From the NCBI GenBank assembly GCA_028139285.1, contig JAOINI010000002.1:1-64000 (forward strand): DNA of 64,000 nt. The letters are read 5' to 3'. The DNA is from Candidatus Pelagibacter sp. GTDB taxonomy: Bacteria; Pseudomonadota; Alphaproteobacteria; Pelagibacterales; Pelagibacteraceae. The notes under the pieces are model-generated. The model saw nothing but the letters and a program-made list of their open reading frames with translations. It did no database searches and was not told the DNA's origin. Shown here in pieces: positions 21,731 to 30,344 of this stretch (position 1 is the stretch's first letter; the number at the start of each line of letters is the position of its first letter). The position numbers and the translations under genes were made by a program.

Positions 21731-22489
21731 TTAAAAAGAGTCCTTTAAATCTCTTAATTTTGAAAAAACTTCAGCCTCCGATGAATCTTTTAGTCCTAAA
21801 GTATGCCTTATTTCAGGATCATTACACCTAAAAAAAATATTTGTTTTAATCTCTTGGCCTAAAGTAGTTGGGATAGTTGGCACATTAGAACTTAATTTTT
21901 TTTGAATTTCAATTTCTTTCTCTTTTAAAAAAATATTTTTGGTATCATATTTTAAACAGAAATTTAAATTTGATTCAGTGTATTCGTGTCCACAATATAT
22001 TTTTGTATCATGTGGAAGGTTTTTAATTTTATTTAAAGAAATGAACATTTCTTCATGGGTTCCTTCAAAAACTCTACCACATCCTAATGAAAATAATGTA
22101 TCTCCTGTAAAAGCAATTTTTTCTTTCCTAAAAAAAAAAGCAATATGACCTTTTGTGTGGCCTGGAATAAAAATTACTTCAAATTCCAAATTTCCAATTT
22201 TTTGTTTTTGCTTCTCCTTAAGTAATATATCTATTCCTGGGATACGATCTTTGTCTAAATTTGAGCCTAAAATTTTTGCATTATATTTTCTTTTAAGTTC
22301 TAGGTTTGCGCCCACATGATCAGCATGATGATGAGTATTCAAAATATAATCTAGCTTTTTGTACTTTTTAATTACCTCATCGCAAGGCTTAAAATCTGAA
22401 GGATCAACAATTGAAACAGTATTAGATTTTCTATCGTGAATTAAATAACTATAATTATCACTCAAACACGGAATAATTTCTACCATCAT
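21731..22489 (-). CDS. gloB: Hydroxyacylglutathione hydrolase (glyoxalase II)
   Basis: Metallo-beta-lactamase-fold thiolesterase that hydrolyses S-lactoylglutathione in methylglyoxal detoxification. The metal motif HHHADHVG fits HxHxDH (near residues 53-60). Further ligands lie in IPGHTKGHIAF, FTGDTLFSLGCGRVFEGT and YCGHEYTESNL. The C-terminal glutathione-binding domain ends FFRCNDPEIRHTLG. The 252-aa length is standard. Two consecutive ATG codons start the frame; the first follows the metW stop by one base, so gloB is likely the third gene of the metX transcript. Confidence 0.95.
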   Translation of the reverse strand: MMVEIIPCLSDNYSYLIHDRKSNTVSIVDPSDFKPCDEVIKKYKKLDYILNTHHHADHVGANLELKRKYNAKILGSNLDKDRIPGIDILLKEKQKQKIGNLEFEVIFIPGHTKGHIAFFFRKEKIAFTGDTLFSLGCGRVFEGTHEEMFISLNKIKNLPHDTKIYCGHEYTESNLNFCLKYDTKNIFLKEKEIEIQKKLSSNVPTIPTTLGQEIKTNIFFRCNDPEIRHTLGLKDSSEAEVFSKLRDLKDSF

Positions 22490-22490
22490 T

Positions 22491-23099
22491 TTAACCTATT
22501 AAAAAAATTCCAACTTTTGAAAAAAGGTTTTTGATTTCCAGATTACTCTTCTTAATCATTGAAGTTTTATTCTCATTAACACCAATAACCTTTTTTATAT
22601 TAATTTTTTTTTCATCGCAAAAATCGAATAAATCTTTTATCGTACACATATGTAAATTAGGAGTATTATACCATGTATTTGGCAATGTTTTTGTTACTGG
22701 CATCTTGCCAAAAAATAAAAGTTTAATTCTTACTTTCCAGAATCCAAAATTAGGTATTGAAATAACAACTGATTTTCCAATTCTTAAAAGATTTTTTAAA
22801 ACTTTTTCAGGCTCATAAAAAGCCTGTAAAGTTTGACTTAGAACTACATAGTCAAATGATTTATCAGGAAATTGGTGTAATTCAGTTTCCGCATTACCTT
22901 GGATAACAGGCAATCCTCGGTGAATGCATTCTTGAACATTTTCTTGATTAAGCTCTAATCCACGAACTTCTACATTTTTCTCTTTCTTAAGGAGATTCAT
23001 CAAAGATCCATCACCGCAGCCAACATCAAGAACTCTTGTATTTTTAGGTAATAAATCTGCTATTACTTTAAATTCTTTTTTCATTTCTAAATTTTTCAT
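22491..23099 (-). CDS. metW: Methionine biosynthesis protein MetW
   Basis: SAM-dependent methyltransferase-fold protein that accompanies MetX. The SAM motif VLDVGCGDGSLMNLL is near residues 23-37, followed by VRGLELNQENVQ, FDYVVLSQTLQAFYEP and the family-typical VISIPNFGFW. The 202-aa length is normal. The ATG at 23099 makes a 32-bp overlap with metX; an alternative ATG at 23084 (MKKEFKV) would reduce it to 17 bp, and I cannot decide between them. MetW is thought to activate MetX acyltransferase activity in proteobacteria that lack MetA. Confidence 0.94.
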   Translation of the reverse strand: MKNLEMKKEFKVIADLLPKNTRVLDVGCGDGSLMNLLKKEKNVEVRGLELNQENVQECIHRGLPVIQGNAETELHQFPDKSFDYVVLSQTLQAFYEPEKVLKNLLRIGKSVVISIPNFGFWKVRIKLLFFGKMPVTKTLPNTWYNTPNLHMCTIKDLFDFCDEKKINIKKVIGVNENKTSMIKKSNLEIKNLFSKVGIFLIG

Positions 23100-24207
23100 A
23101 CATTGAATCGATAAAACCTTTGAGAGTTTTTAAAAATTGCGGTTCATTAAGTAAAAAAGAATCATGGCCTTTGTCTGTAATAATTTCAGAATAAGATACA
23201 TCTGCACCTGACGCATTTAATGCTATAACTATATCCTTATTTTCTTTAGTTGTGTAAAGCCAATCGGACGAAAATGATATGATTAAGAATTTTGTTTTTT
23301 GATTTCTAAATGCCTCTACTAACCCCCCTTTAAACTGCTTTGAAAGATCAAAATAATCCATTGCCCTAGTAATATACAGCACTGAGTTAGCATCAAATCT
23401 TTCTACAAAAGCGTAACCTTGATGTCTTAAATAACTCTCAACTTGGAAATCTGCATTAAAACTGAATTCATAATCTGCTTTCTCCTGTAATTTTCTTCCA
23501 AATTTTTCTTGCATACCCTTTTCCGATAGGTAGCTAATGTGACCAACCATTCTTGCAACAGCTAAGCCATTTTTTGGTTGAACGTCTTTTAAAACATATT
23601 GCCCTTTATCCCATACAGGATCGGCCATAATTGCTTGACGCGCTAATTCGTTTAAAGCAATATTTTGAGCACTATGACTTGAACTACAAGCTATCGGAAT
23701 TGCCGAAAATGCTTTGTCCGGAAAAGTCGCACAAAATTGTAACAGTTGCATTCCCCCCATCGAACCACCAGTTGCGCATAAAATTTTCTTTATGCCCAGG
23801 TTTTCAAGTAAAGATTCTTGAGCTCTAACCATATCTTTGATCGTTATTACTGGAAAATCCAAACCATAAGGTTTTTTTGTATCTGGATTTATATTTCTAG
23901 GACCTAATGATCCCATACAACCACCAATCACATTAGCACAGATTACAAAATATTTATTTGTATCTATTGCCTTTCCGGGCCCTACTGCGGTTACCCACCA
24001 ACCCTCTTTATTAGTAATTGGATTAGTTCCAGTTACGAATTGATCTCCTGTCAGTGCATGAAAAACAAGTATCGCGTTGTCTTTATTATCATTCAATTTT
24101 CCGTAAGTCTCGTAAGCGAGAGGAAAATCTTTTATAGTTTTTCCGCAGTCTAGCTTAAGCGGCTTGGTAACGTCTAATTTCTTTATATTCTCAAGTTTTA
24201 TATTCAT
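23068..24207 (-). CDS. metX: Homoserine O-acyltransferase (MetX)
   Basis: Alpha/beta hydrolase-fold enzyme that acylates homoserine, committing it to methionine. The nucleophile elbow is ATGGSMGGMQ (Ser in GGSMGG), with Asp in SFSSDWLYTT and His in DKGHDSFLL. The N-terminal HALTGD and GWW segments are conserved. Acetyl versus succinyl specificity cannot be read by eye. I choose ATG 24207; the frame also opens at ATG 24237, but that would translate straight through the terminator hairpin as 10 non-homologous residues. Expression is probably controlled by the SAM-II element just upstream. Confidence 0.93.
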   Translation of the reverse strand: MNIKLENIKKLDVTKPLKLDCGKTIKDFPLAYETYGKLNDNKDNAILVFHALTGDQFVTGTNPITNKEGWWVTAVGPGKAIDTNKYFVICANVIGGCMGSLGPRNINPDTKKPYGLDFPVITIKDMVRAQESLLENLGIKKILCATGGSMGGMQLLQFCATFPDKAFSAIPIACSSSHSAQNIALNELARQAIMADPVWDKGQYVLKDVQPKNGLAVARMVGHISYLSEKGMQEKFGRKLQEKADYEFSFNADFQVESYLRHQGYAFVERFDANSVLYITRAMDYFDLSKQFKGGLVEAFRNQKTKFLIISFSSDWLYTTKENKDIVIALNASGADVSYSEIITDKGHDSFLLNEPQFLKTLKGFIDSMYEKFRNEKRI

Positions 24208-24209
24208 CC

Positions 24210-24235
24210 AAAAAAAAAGCCCAGCTAAACTGGGC
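24210..24235 (-). terminator. Intrinsic terminator in the metX leader
   Basis: On the minus strand a GC-rich 6-bp stem (GCCCAG/CTGGGC, 24219-24235, 5-nt loop TTTAG) is followed by nine T residues (24210-24218). The T-tract ends two bases before the metX ATG. It lies directly after the SAM-II aptamer, so it is probably the expression platform for transcription attenuation. Confidence 0.85.
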
Positions 24236-24237
24236 AT

Positions 24238-24291
24238 CCCCTTTTTAGCTACATTTATTATGCGCTTGCAATATGGTTAAATCAGCGCGAG
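24238..24291 (-). ncRNA. SAM-II riboswitch aptamer upstream of metX
   Basis: The minus-strand sequence from about 24290 to 24238 follows the SAM-II (metA element) consensus closely: a GCGCTGATTTAACC block, then TTGCAAGCGC closing P1, then AATAAATGTAGCTAAAAAGG at the 3' end. These match my memory of the metX SAM-II sequence from the Sargasso Sea metagenome. It should bind S-adenosylmethionine as an H-type pseudoknot and lower metX expression. Boundaries are approximate to a few bases. Confidence 0.92.
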
Positions 24292-24294
24292 TAA

Positions 24295-24323
24295 TGTTTA
24301 CTAAATCATCACAAACTTGTCAA
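24295..24323 (-). promoter_or_regulatory. Promoter of the metX leader
   Basis: On the minus strand a perfect TTGACA (24318-24323) stands 17 bp before TAAACA (24295-24300), a weak -10. Transcription would start close to the first base of the SAM-II aptamer, which fits a riboswitch leader with no extra 5' sequence. Confidence 0.6.
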
Positions 24324-24383
24324 TTTTATATACGATAAAGACCTATAGAAAAACTTAAACAATTTAGATAATACATTAATTAA

Positions 24384-25469
24384 ATGAGATTACCGAAACC
24401 AAATAACATCGTTGCTGAAAAATATGTGGCTGGAATGAGCTTATTCAAGAGTAAATTAGCCAAGATTAAATTATCAGCTAATGAGTCTGCTCTTGGACCC
24501 AGCCCTAGAGCAAGAAAACAATACTTAGAAGTTTCAAAAAACTTTGCAAGATACCCTGACTCTGATGGAACTTTTTTAAGGAATACTTTGGCTAATAAAT
24601 TTAAGCTTGATAAAAATAGAATAATCTTAGGTTCAGGCTCTGATCAAATATTTGAACTTATATGTAAGTCGTTCTTAAAAAAAGGAGATGAAGTTATAGT
24701 TCCTAAGTTTAGTTTTATAATTTATAGAATTTATAGCAGAATGAACGGAGCAAAAGTTATTTATTCAAAGGAAGATAAATTTACTGCATCAGTTAAAGAT
24801 ATACTTAAAAAAGTTACAAAGAGAACTAAAATAGTTTTCTTAGCTAACCCGAATAATCCAACTGGAACATATATCCCAAAAAAAGAATTACTTCTTTTAA
24901 GAAAAAAACTAAGAAGTAATATTTTATTGGTAGTAGATGACGCTTATTTTGAGTATGTAAAAAAAAAAGATTATTTGTCTGGTCTAAAAACTTTTACAAA
25001 TTTTAAAAATGTAGTTATGACAAGAACTTTTTCAAAAATATATGGTTTAGCCGGGCTCAGAGTGGGCTGGGGATATGCATCAAAAGAAATTATCTCTGCA
25101 CTAAACAAGGTCAAGCCACCTTTTAATGTAAGTAGACCAGCTTTGTTCGCAGCTTCTGCTGCTGTAAAAGATAGTTCATGGCTTAATAAAGAAATAAAAC
25201 ACGTAAATAAATGGAACAAAAAAATGTTTTCTGAATTCAAAAAAATGAGAATAGAGACAAATAAAAGCTTCACTAATTTCTTATTGGTAAAATTCGACAA
25301 AGTTAAAACAACCTCCTCTAAAGTTTTTAGAATACTTGCGAAAGCAGGAATACTTGTTCGTAAAATGGATGTTTATGGAATTAAAAATTCTTTACGAGTA
25401 ACTATTGGGACAGCGTCAGAGAATATCGCATTAATAAAAAAAATGAGAAAAATTTTAAATGTTCGGTAA
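24384..25469 (+). CDS. hisC: Histidinol-phosphate / aromatic aminotransferase
   Basis: Class I/II PLP aminotransferase of the HisC family. Motifs: KLSANESALGPSP, SGSDQIFELICKSFLKKGDEV, NPNNPTGTY, DDAYFEY and the PLP Lys in TFSKIYGLAGLRVGWG (about residue 218). The 361-aa length is normal. Because it overlaps tyrA by 11 bases, it may serve tyrosine/phenylalanine synthesis as well as, or instead of, histidine synthesis; the sequence does not decide. It is divergent from metX across a 176-bp region in which I find no convincing plus-strand promoter. Confidence 0.9.
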   Translation: MRLPKPNNIVAEKYVAGMSLFKSKLAKIKLSANESALGPSPRARKQYLEVSKNFARYPDSDGTFLRNTLANKFKLDKNRIILGSGSDQIFELICKSFLKKGDEVIVPKFSFIIYRIYSRMNGAKVIYSKEDKFTASVKDILKKVTKRTKIVFLANPNNPTGTYIPKKELLLLRKKLRSNILLVVDDAYFEYVKKKDYLSGLKTFTNFKNVVMTRTFSKIYGLAGLRVGWGYASKEIISALNKVKPPFNVSRPALFAASAAVKDSSWLNKEIKHVNKWNKKMFSEFKKMRIETNKSFTNFLLVKFDKVKTTSSKVFRILAKAGILVRKMDVYGIKNSLRVTIGTASENIALIKKMRKILNVR

Positions 25470-26355
25470 AATAAGCATAATTGGTTGTGGATTGATTGGC
25501 TCCTCAATTCTGAGAGCAACACAGGAAAAAAAATTGGCTACGAAAATTAGTATTTACGATAAGTCAAATAAAGTCATAGAATACGTAAAAAAAAATTTTA
25601 CAGCTGATATTTGTCCTAACGTGTCTGAGAGTACAAAAGATGCAGATCTGACAATAATTTCTGCACCATTAAGTAGTTACAAAGAAATTTTGCTTTCAAT
25701 TAAATCAACTTTAAAGGAAGGTTCTATTCTTACTGATACTGGATCAGCTAAAAAAGAAGTTAATAAAATTGTAAACAATTTAGGTTTAAAAAATATTAGT
25801 TGGATAGCTTCACACCCAATAGCTGGAACTGAGTATAGCGGTCCTGCAGCAGGATTTTCAAGCTTATTTAAAAATAGATGGTGCATTCTCTCAGCTGACA
25901 ATCAAGTTGCTAAAGATAAAATAGAAAACCTAGAAAAATTTTGGTCTAAACTAGGAAGTAAAGTTAAAATTATGTCATTTGAAGATCATGACTACGTCCT
26001 ATCTTTAACAAGTCATCTTCCACACGCGGTAGCATACAGTATTGTAAGAACCGCCATTAACAACGAGGATAAATTTAAAAATGATGTGATTCAATATAGT
26101 GCAGGGGGGCTAAGAGATTTCACAAGAATTGCTGCTTCAGACCCTTTAATGTGGAAAGATATTTTCTTTGATAATAGTGAGAATATTTTAAAAGTTTTAG
26201 ATAATTATTCCAAAAATCTTGATGAAATTAAAAGCGCCATCAAAAATAAAGATAGTAAAAAGCTTCTAGAAATATTTTCATCAACTAAAAAAGTAAGAAA
26301 AGAAATTATTGAAGCTGGGCAGGATACAGAAAAACCAGACTTTGGAAGAAAATAA
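25459..26355 (+). CDS. tyrA: Prephenate/arogenate (cyclohexadienyl) dehydrogenase
   Basis: NAD(P)-dependent enzyme of tyrosine synthesis. It has an N-terminal Rossmann motif IIGCGLIGSS (residues about 7-16), TDTGSAKKEV, the substrate segment SHPIAGTEYSGPAAGF, SLTSHLPHAVAYS and AGGLRDFTRIAASDPLMW. At 298 aa it is the stand-alone form, without a chorismate mutase or ACT domain. The stop directly abuts the stop of convergent plsC with no bases between, and no terminator is seen there. Confidence 0.93.
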   Translation: MFGKISIIGCGLIGSSILRATQEKKLATKISIYDKSNKVIEYVKKNFTADICPNVSESTKDADLTIISAPLSSYKEILLSIKSTLKEGSILTDTGSAKKEVNKIVNNLGLKNISWIASHPIAGTEYSGPAAGFSSLFKNRWCILSADNQVAKDKIENLEKFWSKLGSKVKIMSFEDHDYVLSLTSHLPHAVAYSIVRTAINNEDKFKNDVIQYSAGGLRDFTRIAASDPLMWKDIFFDNSENILKVLDNYSKNLDEIKSAIKNKDSKKLLEIFSSTKKVRKEIIEAGQDTEKPDFGRK

Positions 26356-27063
26356 TTAAGAATATTTTCTTATTTCTGTATAAATCTTATTTTCAATTTC
26401 TTTTGTAAATTCATCACTATCTTTACCAGGCATAATAGGATCTAAAAATGAAATATGAATAGTCCCTGAAAATTTCATAAAACTATTTTTTGGCCAAACC
26501 TTTCCTGTATTTAATGCAACTGGGATACAGGGTAAGTTTAATGTTTTATATATTCTACCAACTCCTTTTTTAAAGGGAGGCTGTTCATCTAATTTAACTC
26601 TTGTCCCCTGAGGAAAAATTAAAAGTGGTCTTTTATTTTTCTCTAATCTTTCTTTTATTTTATCAAAAAAATTTAAATTTTCTTTAGTAGTTGTCTCTCT
26701 TATGATTGCTATAGAGCCTATTTTTCTTAAATACCAGCCAAACAAAGGAATATTTAATAGTTCTTTTTTTAAAATAAAAATTGGACCATTTAGCGGAATT
26801 TGTAAAGCAAAGGTTTCAAACATTGACTGGTGGGCAGAGGCAACAAAAAATTGATCAACTTTTTTTAAATTTTCTTCACCATGAAAAATTACCTTAGTAT
26901 TCATTACAAGCTTTAAAATTAAAACAATATATTTTGCTGATAACCTCCCAAAAAAAATGGTTAATTTTTCTGGAAGAACTAATGTTGGTATTGCTAATAT
27001 GAAAATTAGAATAAGTCCAAAATATAGGAAGACATTAAAAATTAATGATTTAATAAATTGCAT
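26356..27063 (-). CDS. plsC: 1-acyl-sn-glycerol-3-phosphate acyltransferase
   Basis: Membrane-associated acyltransferase that makes phosphatidic acid from lysophosphatidic acid. Motif I appears as AHQSMFE (about residue 78), a variant of HxxxxD with Glu in the acidic position. Motif III is FPQGTR, with Gln in place of the more common Glu. One or two N-terminal hydrophobic segments (about 5-30) anchor it. The 235-aa length is normal. It overlaps lysA by one base and is last in the argH-lptM-lysA-plsC run. Confidence 0.9.
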   Translation of the reverse strand: MQFIKSLIFNVFLYFGLILIFILAIPTLVLPEKLTIFFGRLSAKYIVLILKLVMNTKVIFHGEENLKKVDQFFVASAHQSMFETFALQIPLNGPIFILKKELLNIPLFGWYLRKIGSIAIIRETTTKENLNFFDKIKERLEKNKRPLLIFPQGTRVKLDEQPPFKKGVGRIYKTLNLPCIPVALNTGKVWPKNSFMKFSGTIHISFLDPIMPGKDSDEFTKEIENKIYTEIRKYS

Positions 27064-28292
27064 TAGGAATTAATCAATTTTAGTAAATTTTGTTTTTTTC
27101 TAATGTATTTAAATTTATTCTTATTGATTAAAATTTCAGCGATTAAAGGTCTTGTATTATAATTTGATGATAATGAGGAGCCATATGCACCAACATTTGT
27201 TATTGCAACAAAGTCATTCTCAATTAATTTTTGATATTTTCTATAAACTCCAAATTTACAAGTACTTTCACATATTGGCCCTACAAATTCAATTGTGGTT
27301 TTCATTTTAGATGAATTTTTAATTATAGGAATAATTTTATGGAATGCATCGTATAAAGCTGGTCGCATAAAATCGTTCATACCTGCATCTAAAATTATAA
27401 AGTTTTTATTTACCCCTTTCTTTATAAATTGAACTTTACTGATAAGTAAACCGGTATTTCCAATTATGGATCTACCAGGTTCAAAGATAATTTTACAATT
27501 AAGTTTAGTTGCAAAATTATTAACTAATTTTGCGTAATTATTTAAATTTATTGGTTTTTCATTATCATTATAATTAATTCCAAAACCTCCACCTAAATCG
27601 ACATATTTTAAATTTAATTTAAGTTCCTTAATTAATTTATTCATTACATTAAGTGTCTTTTTAAAGGGCCCATCATTTAAAATTTGGCTTCCTATATGAA
27701 CACTTAACGCTTCAAGTTTAATATTTCTAAATTTATTTATCTCTTTGAGAAAAGACTTAAAATTTTTTATTGATAAACCGAACTTGTTATCAGCTTTACC
27801 AGTTGATATATTTTTATGTGTTTTTGCATCGACATTAGGATTTAACCTAAAGCCAATAGAAACTTTTTTTCTTAACCTTTTGCCTAATTTGTTGACTAAT
27901 TTCGCTTCACTCTCAGACTCACAGTTGATCAATAAAATTTTTTTATTAATTGCAATTTTTAACTCATCCTCAGACTTACCTACTCCTGAAAAAACGATTT
28001 TTTTTGGTTTAATGCCTGCTTTAAGAGCCTTTAATAGCTCTCCACCAGACACAACATCAGCTCCAGCACCAAGTTTACCTAAAATTCTTAAAATATTTGT
28101 ATTGCTATTAGATTTTGCAGCAAAACATATTAAAGGATTAGTTTTTTTAAATGTTTTTACAAAATTTAAATAATTAGAAACTATTTGATTTTCAGAATAA
28201 ATATAAAAAGGAGTTTTATTTTTCTTTAAAAAATTCTGGATAGATACTCGTTCCAGAAATAAATTTTTACCTACATATCTTAAATTTTGCAT
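27063..28292 (-). CDS. lysA: Diaminopimelate decarboxylase
   Basis: PLP enzyme, alanine-racemase fold, making L-lysine from meso-diaminopimelate. The PLP Lys is in CFAAKSNSN (about residue 60). Other motifs are GADVVSGGEL, FSGVGKSEDEL, SVHIGSQI, LDLGGGFGI-like DLGGGFGINY, FEPGRSIIGN and CESTCKFG with the active-site Cys. The 409-aa length is normal. It follows a tiny lipoprotein gene and argH, the order seen in many proteobacteria. Confidence 0.96.
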   Translation of the reverse strand: MQNLRYVGKNLFLERVSIQNFLKKNKTPFYIYSENQIVSNYLNFVKTFKKTNPLICFAAKSNSNTNILRILGKLGAGADVVSGGELLKALKAGIKPKKIVFSGVGKSEDELKIAINKKILLINCESESEAKLVNKLGKRLRKKVSIGFRLNPNVDAKTHKNISTGKADNKFGLSIKNFKSFLKEINKFRNIKLEALSVHIGSQILNDGPFKKTLNVMNKLIKELKLNLKYVDLGGGFGINYNDNEKPINLNNYAKLVNNFATKLNCKIIFEPGRSIIGNTGLLISKVQFIKKGVNKNFIILDAGMNDFMRPALYDAFHKIIPIIKNSSKMKTTIEFVGPICESTCKFGVYRKYQKLIENDFVAITNVGAYGSSLSSNYNTRPLIAEILINKNKFKYIRKKQNLLKLINS

Positions 28293-28296
28293 AAGA

Positions 28297-28407
28297 TTAT
28301 AAAATTATTTGTATATGATTAAATTTTCCTTGATATTTTGGTTCTGATTTCTTTCCACATCCAGATAGAGTTAAAATTATTATACAAATTAATACCGATA
28401 TTTTCAT
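28297..28407 (-). CDS. lptM: Small lipoprotein, LptM (YifL)-like
   Basis: A 36-residue frame between argH and lysA. Its ATG overlaps the argH TGA as ATGA and it stops four bases before the lysA ATG. It has a lipoprotein signal peptide (MKISVLICIIILTLSGCGKK) with lipobox LSGC and Cys17 as the predicted acylation site, then a short polar tail. In enterics LptM assists maturation of the LPS transporter LptD, and small CG-K lipoproteins often precede lysA. The tail here is only about 19 residues, shorter than E. coli LptM (67 aa in total), so function by homology is tentative. Confidence 0.75.
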   Translation of the reverse strand: MKISVLICIIILTLSGCGKKSEPKYQGKFNHIQIIL

Positions 28408-29786
28408 TTTACCTCCTTTTTATATTTTTTAATCATTGCTTTAACGTTAGTAGTAGAAGTCCCTCCATGGGATTTTTTTGAGTCCATAGAATTATTTACA
28501 TCAAATATCTTTAGTACTTTTTTATCTAAATTTTTGTAAATTTTCGTTATTTCTTGTAAAGATAATTCAGCTAACAATTTATTTTTCTTTTCGGCGTAAT
28601 TCACTAATTTTGCTGCAACCAAATAAGACTCTCTAAAAGTGAGTTTCTTTTTCTTTACCAAATAATCAGCAAAATCAGTAGCAGTGGTAAAACCTTCATT
28701 AGCCATTTTTAGCATATTTTTTTTATTCGGTTTTACTGAATTTACTAATTCAAGACTTAAAAACAATGAATCATTTAAAGTATCAAACCCATCAAAGACA
28801 AGTTTTTTATCATCCTGAAGATCTTTGAAATAAGACATTGGAAGTCCCTTCATTATAGTAAGCATTGAATTTAAATTGCCATAGTTCAAACCAACTCTAC
28901 CTCTGATTAATTCAGCAGGGTCAGGATTTTTCTTTTGTGGCATTATCGATGAGCCAGTCAACATACTGTCATCAAATGAAATTAAATTAAATGCATTTGA
29001 ATTAAAAATTATAAAATCTTCAGCCAATCTAGATAAATGCATTGCACATAAAGCAGAGGCATATAAAAAATCCACTGCAAAGTCTCTGTCTGCAACAGAG
29101 TCTATTGAATTATCAGTTGGTTTCTTAAAACCAAGTTGTCTTGAAGTATAATTTCTATCTATTTTATAAGAAGTTCCCGCTAGCGCGGCTGAACCTAATG
29201 GGCACTCATCTAAAAGTTTTATATTATTTTCGAATCTTTTTTTATCTCTTTTAAACATTTCAAAGTAAGACAGAAGATAATGCGCAAATGAAATAGGTTG
29301 AGCATTCTTAAGATGTGTTAAGCCAGGCATAACAGTATTAACATTTTTCTCTGCTTTCTTAATTAAAATTTTCATTAAAGAGTCGACGTTAACTATAGTT
29401 TCTTTTGATGATTTTTTAATCCACAATTTGAAATCTGTAACAACTTGATCATTTCTTGATCTCGCTGTGTGCAAAAAGCCTGCTGAAGGACCAATTAATT
29501 CAAATAATTTTTTTTCGATATTTAAATGAATATCTTCAAATTTTTCTTGAAATTTAAACTTTCCTTTATCAATCTGCGATTTAATTTTTTTAAGACCATT
29601 AATAATCTTAGATCCTTCTTTTTTGCCAATAATCTTTTGTTTAACAAGCATTTTGGTATGAACAATGGACGCAGCTATATCTTGCTCATAAAGTCTTTTA
29701 TCTACACCTATTGATGACCCTATTTTTTGAAAAGAAAGAGATGTCTTTCCCTTTAGTCTATTCGCCCAAACAGTTTTATTTTTCAT
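28404..29786 (-). CDS. argH: Argininosuccinate lyase
   Basis: Final step of arginine synthesis, splitting argininosuccinate into arginine and fumarate. The superfamily signature GSSIMPQKKNPDPAEL (Ser near residue 273) is complete. HTARSRNDQV and MPGLTHLKNAQPISFAHYL are the other conserved regions. The 460-aa length is normal. It begins divergently from the TlpA gene with 30 bp between starts, and heads the argH-lptM-lysA-plsC run. Confidence 0.97.
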   Translation of the reverse strand: MKNKTVWANRLKGKTSLSFQKIGSSIGVDKRLYEQDIAASIVHTKMLVKQKIIGKKEGSKIINGLKKIKSQIDKGKFKFQEKFEDIHLNIEKKLFELIGPSAGFLHTARSRNDQVVTDFKLWIKKSSKETIVNVDSLMKILIKKAEKNVNTVMPGLTHLKNAQPISFAHYLLSYFEMFKRDKKRFENNIKLLDECPLGSAALAGTSYKIDRNYTSRQLGFKKPTDNSIDSVADRDFAVDFLYASALCAMHLSRLAEDFIIFNSNAFNLISFDDSMLTGSSIMPQKKNPDPAELIRGRVGLNYGNLNSMLTIMKGLPMSYFKDLQDDKKLVFDGFDTLNDSLFLSLELVNSVKPNKKNMLKMANEGFTTATDFADYLVKKKKLTFRESYLVAAKLVNYAEKKNKLLAELSLQEITKIYKNLDKKVLKIFDVNNSMDSKKSHGGTSTTNVKAMIKKYKKEVK

Positions 29787-29816
29787 TTTACTATGTTATT
29801 TACAATTTAAATTAAT

Positions 29817-30344
29817 ATGAAAATTAGTAAATCTTTTAAAATCTATATTCACATAATAGTTCTATCTCTACTTAGCCAAAATCTTATTGGAGCAGAAGAT
29901 TTTTCAAAAAACGTTATTATTCATGAAAAACCTCAAATTATAAGCGAACTAAGATTTAAAGACTCAAATCTTCAAGACGTTGATTTAATGAACAAAAGAG
30001 GCAAGATCATGATAATTAATTTTTGGGCTACATGGTGTGCACCTTGTCGAAAAGAAATGCCCTCTTTAGAAAAATTAGGTACCAAGTTACCAGAAATTGA
30101 TATTTTTGCAGTGAATATGGAAAAACCAAATAATATAAAAGTAGATAAATTCTTCAAAGATATAGGAGTAAAAGACCTTAAAACTTATTATGATCCTGAA
30201 TTGAGACTAGTCAAAGGGTTTAAATTAAGAGGCTTACCAACAAGCATATTGATTAACAAAGAAGGAAAAGAATTTGGAAAAGTAATTGGTGAAATCGATT
30301 TTGCTAGTGATGAATTTGTTAATTTTTTAAGAAAATATATTTAG
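29817..30344 (+). CDS. TlpA-like periplasmic thioredoxin
   Basis: Membrane-anchored or secreted thioredoxin-fold protein. An N-terminal hydrophobic segment (about 7-25, ending in LIGA) acts as a signal anchor or signal peptide. The redox motif is WATWCAPCRKE with Cys74 and Cys77, and the cis-Pro loop is RGLPTS. The 175-aa length fits TlpA/ResA proteins, which reduce cytochrome c or Cu-site cysteines. Its last four bases overlap the 3' end of the convergent HIG1 gene. Partner not shown by context. Confidence 0.88.
   Translation: MKISKSFKIYIHIIVLSLLSQNLIGAEDFSKNVIIHEKPQIISELRFKDSNLQDVDLMNKRGKIMIINFWATWCAPCRKEMPSLEKLGTKLPEIDIFAVNMEKPNNIKVDKFFKDIGVKDLKTYYDPELRLVKGFKLRGLPTSILINKEGKEFGKVIGEIDFASDEFVNFLRKYI

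Noticed and set aside
24208..24237. Longer metX with start at ATG 24237
   Set aside because: The ATG touches the GGGG of the aptamer with no SD spacing, and the extra 10 codons are the terminator hairpin itself; MNIKLENIKKLD is the plausible start, though I keep the alternative open in the findings.
27745..28173. 142-aa plus-strand frame
   Set aside because: Antisense to lysA, whose motifs are complete on the other strand.
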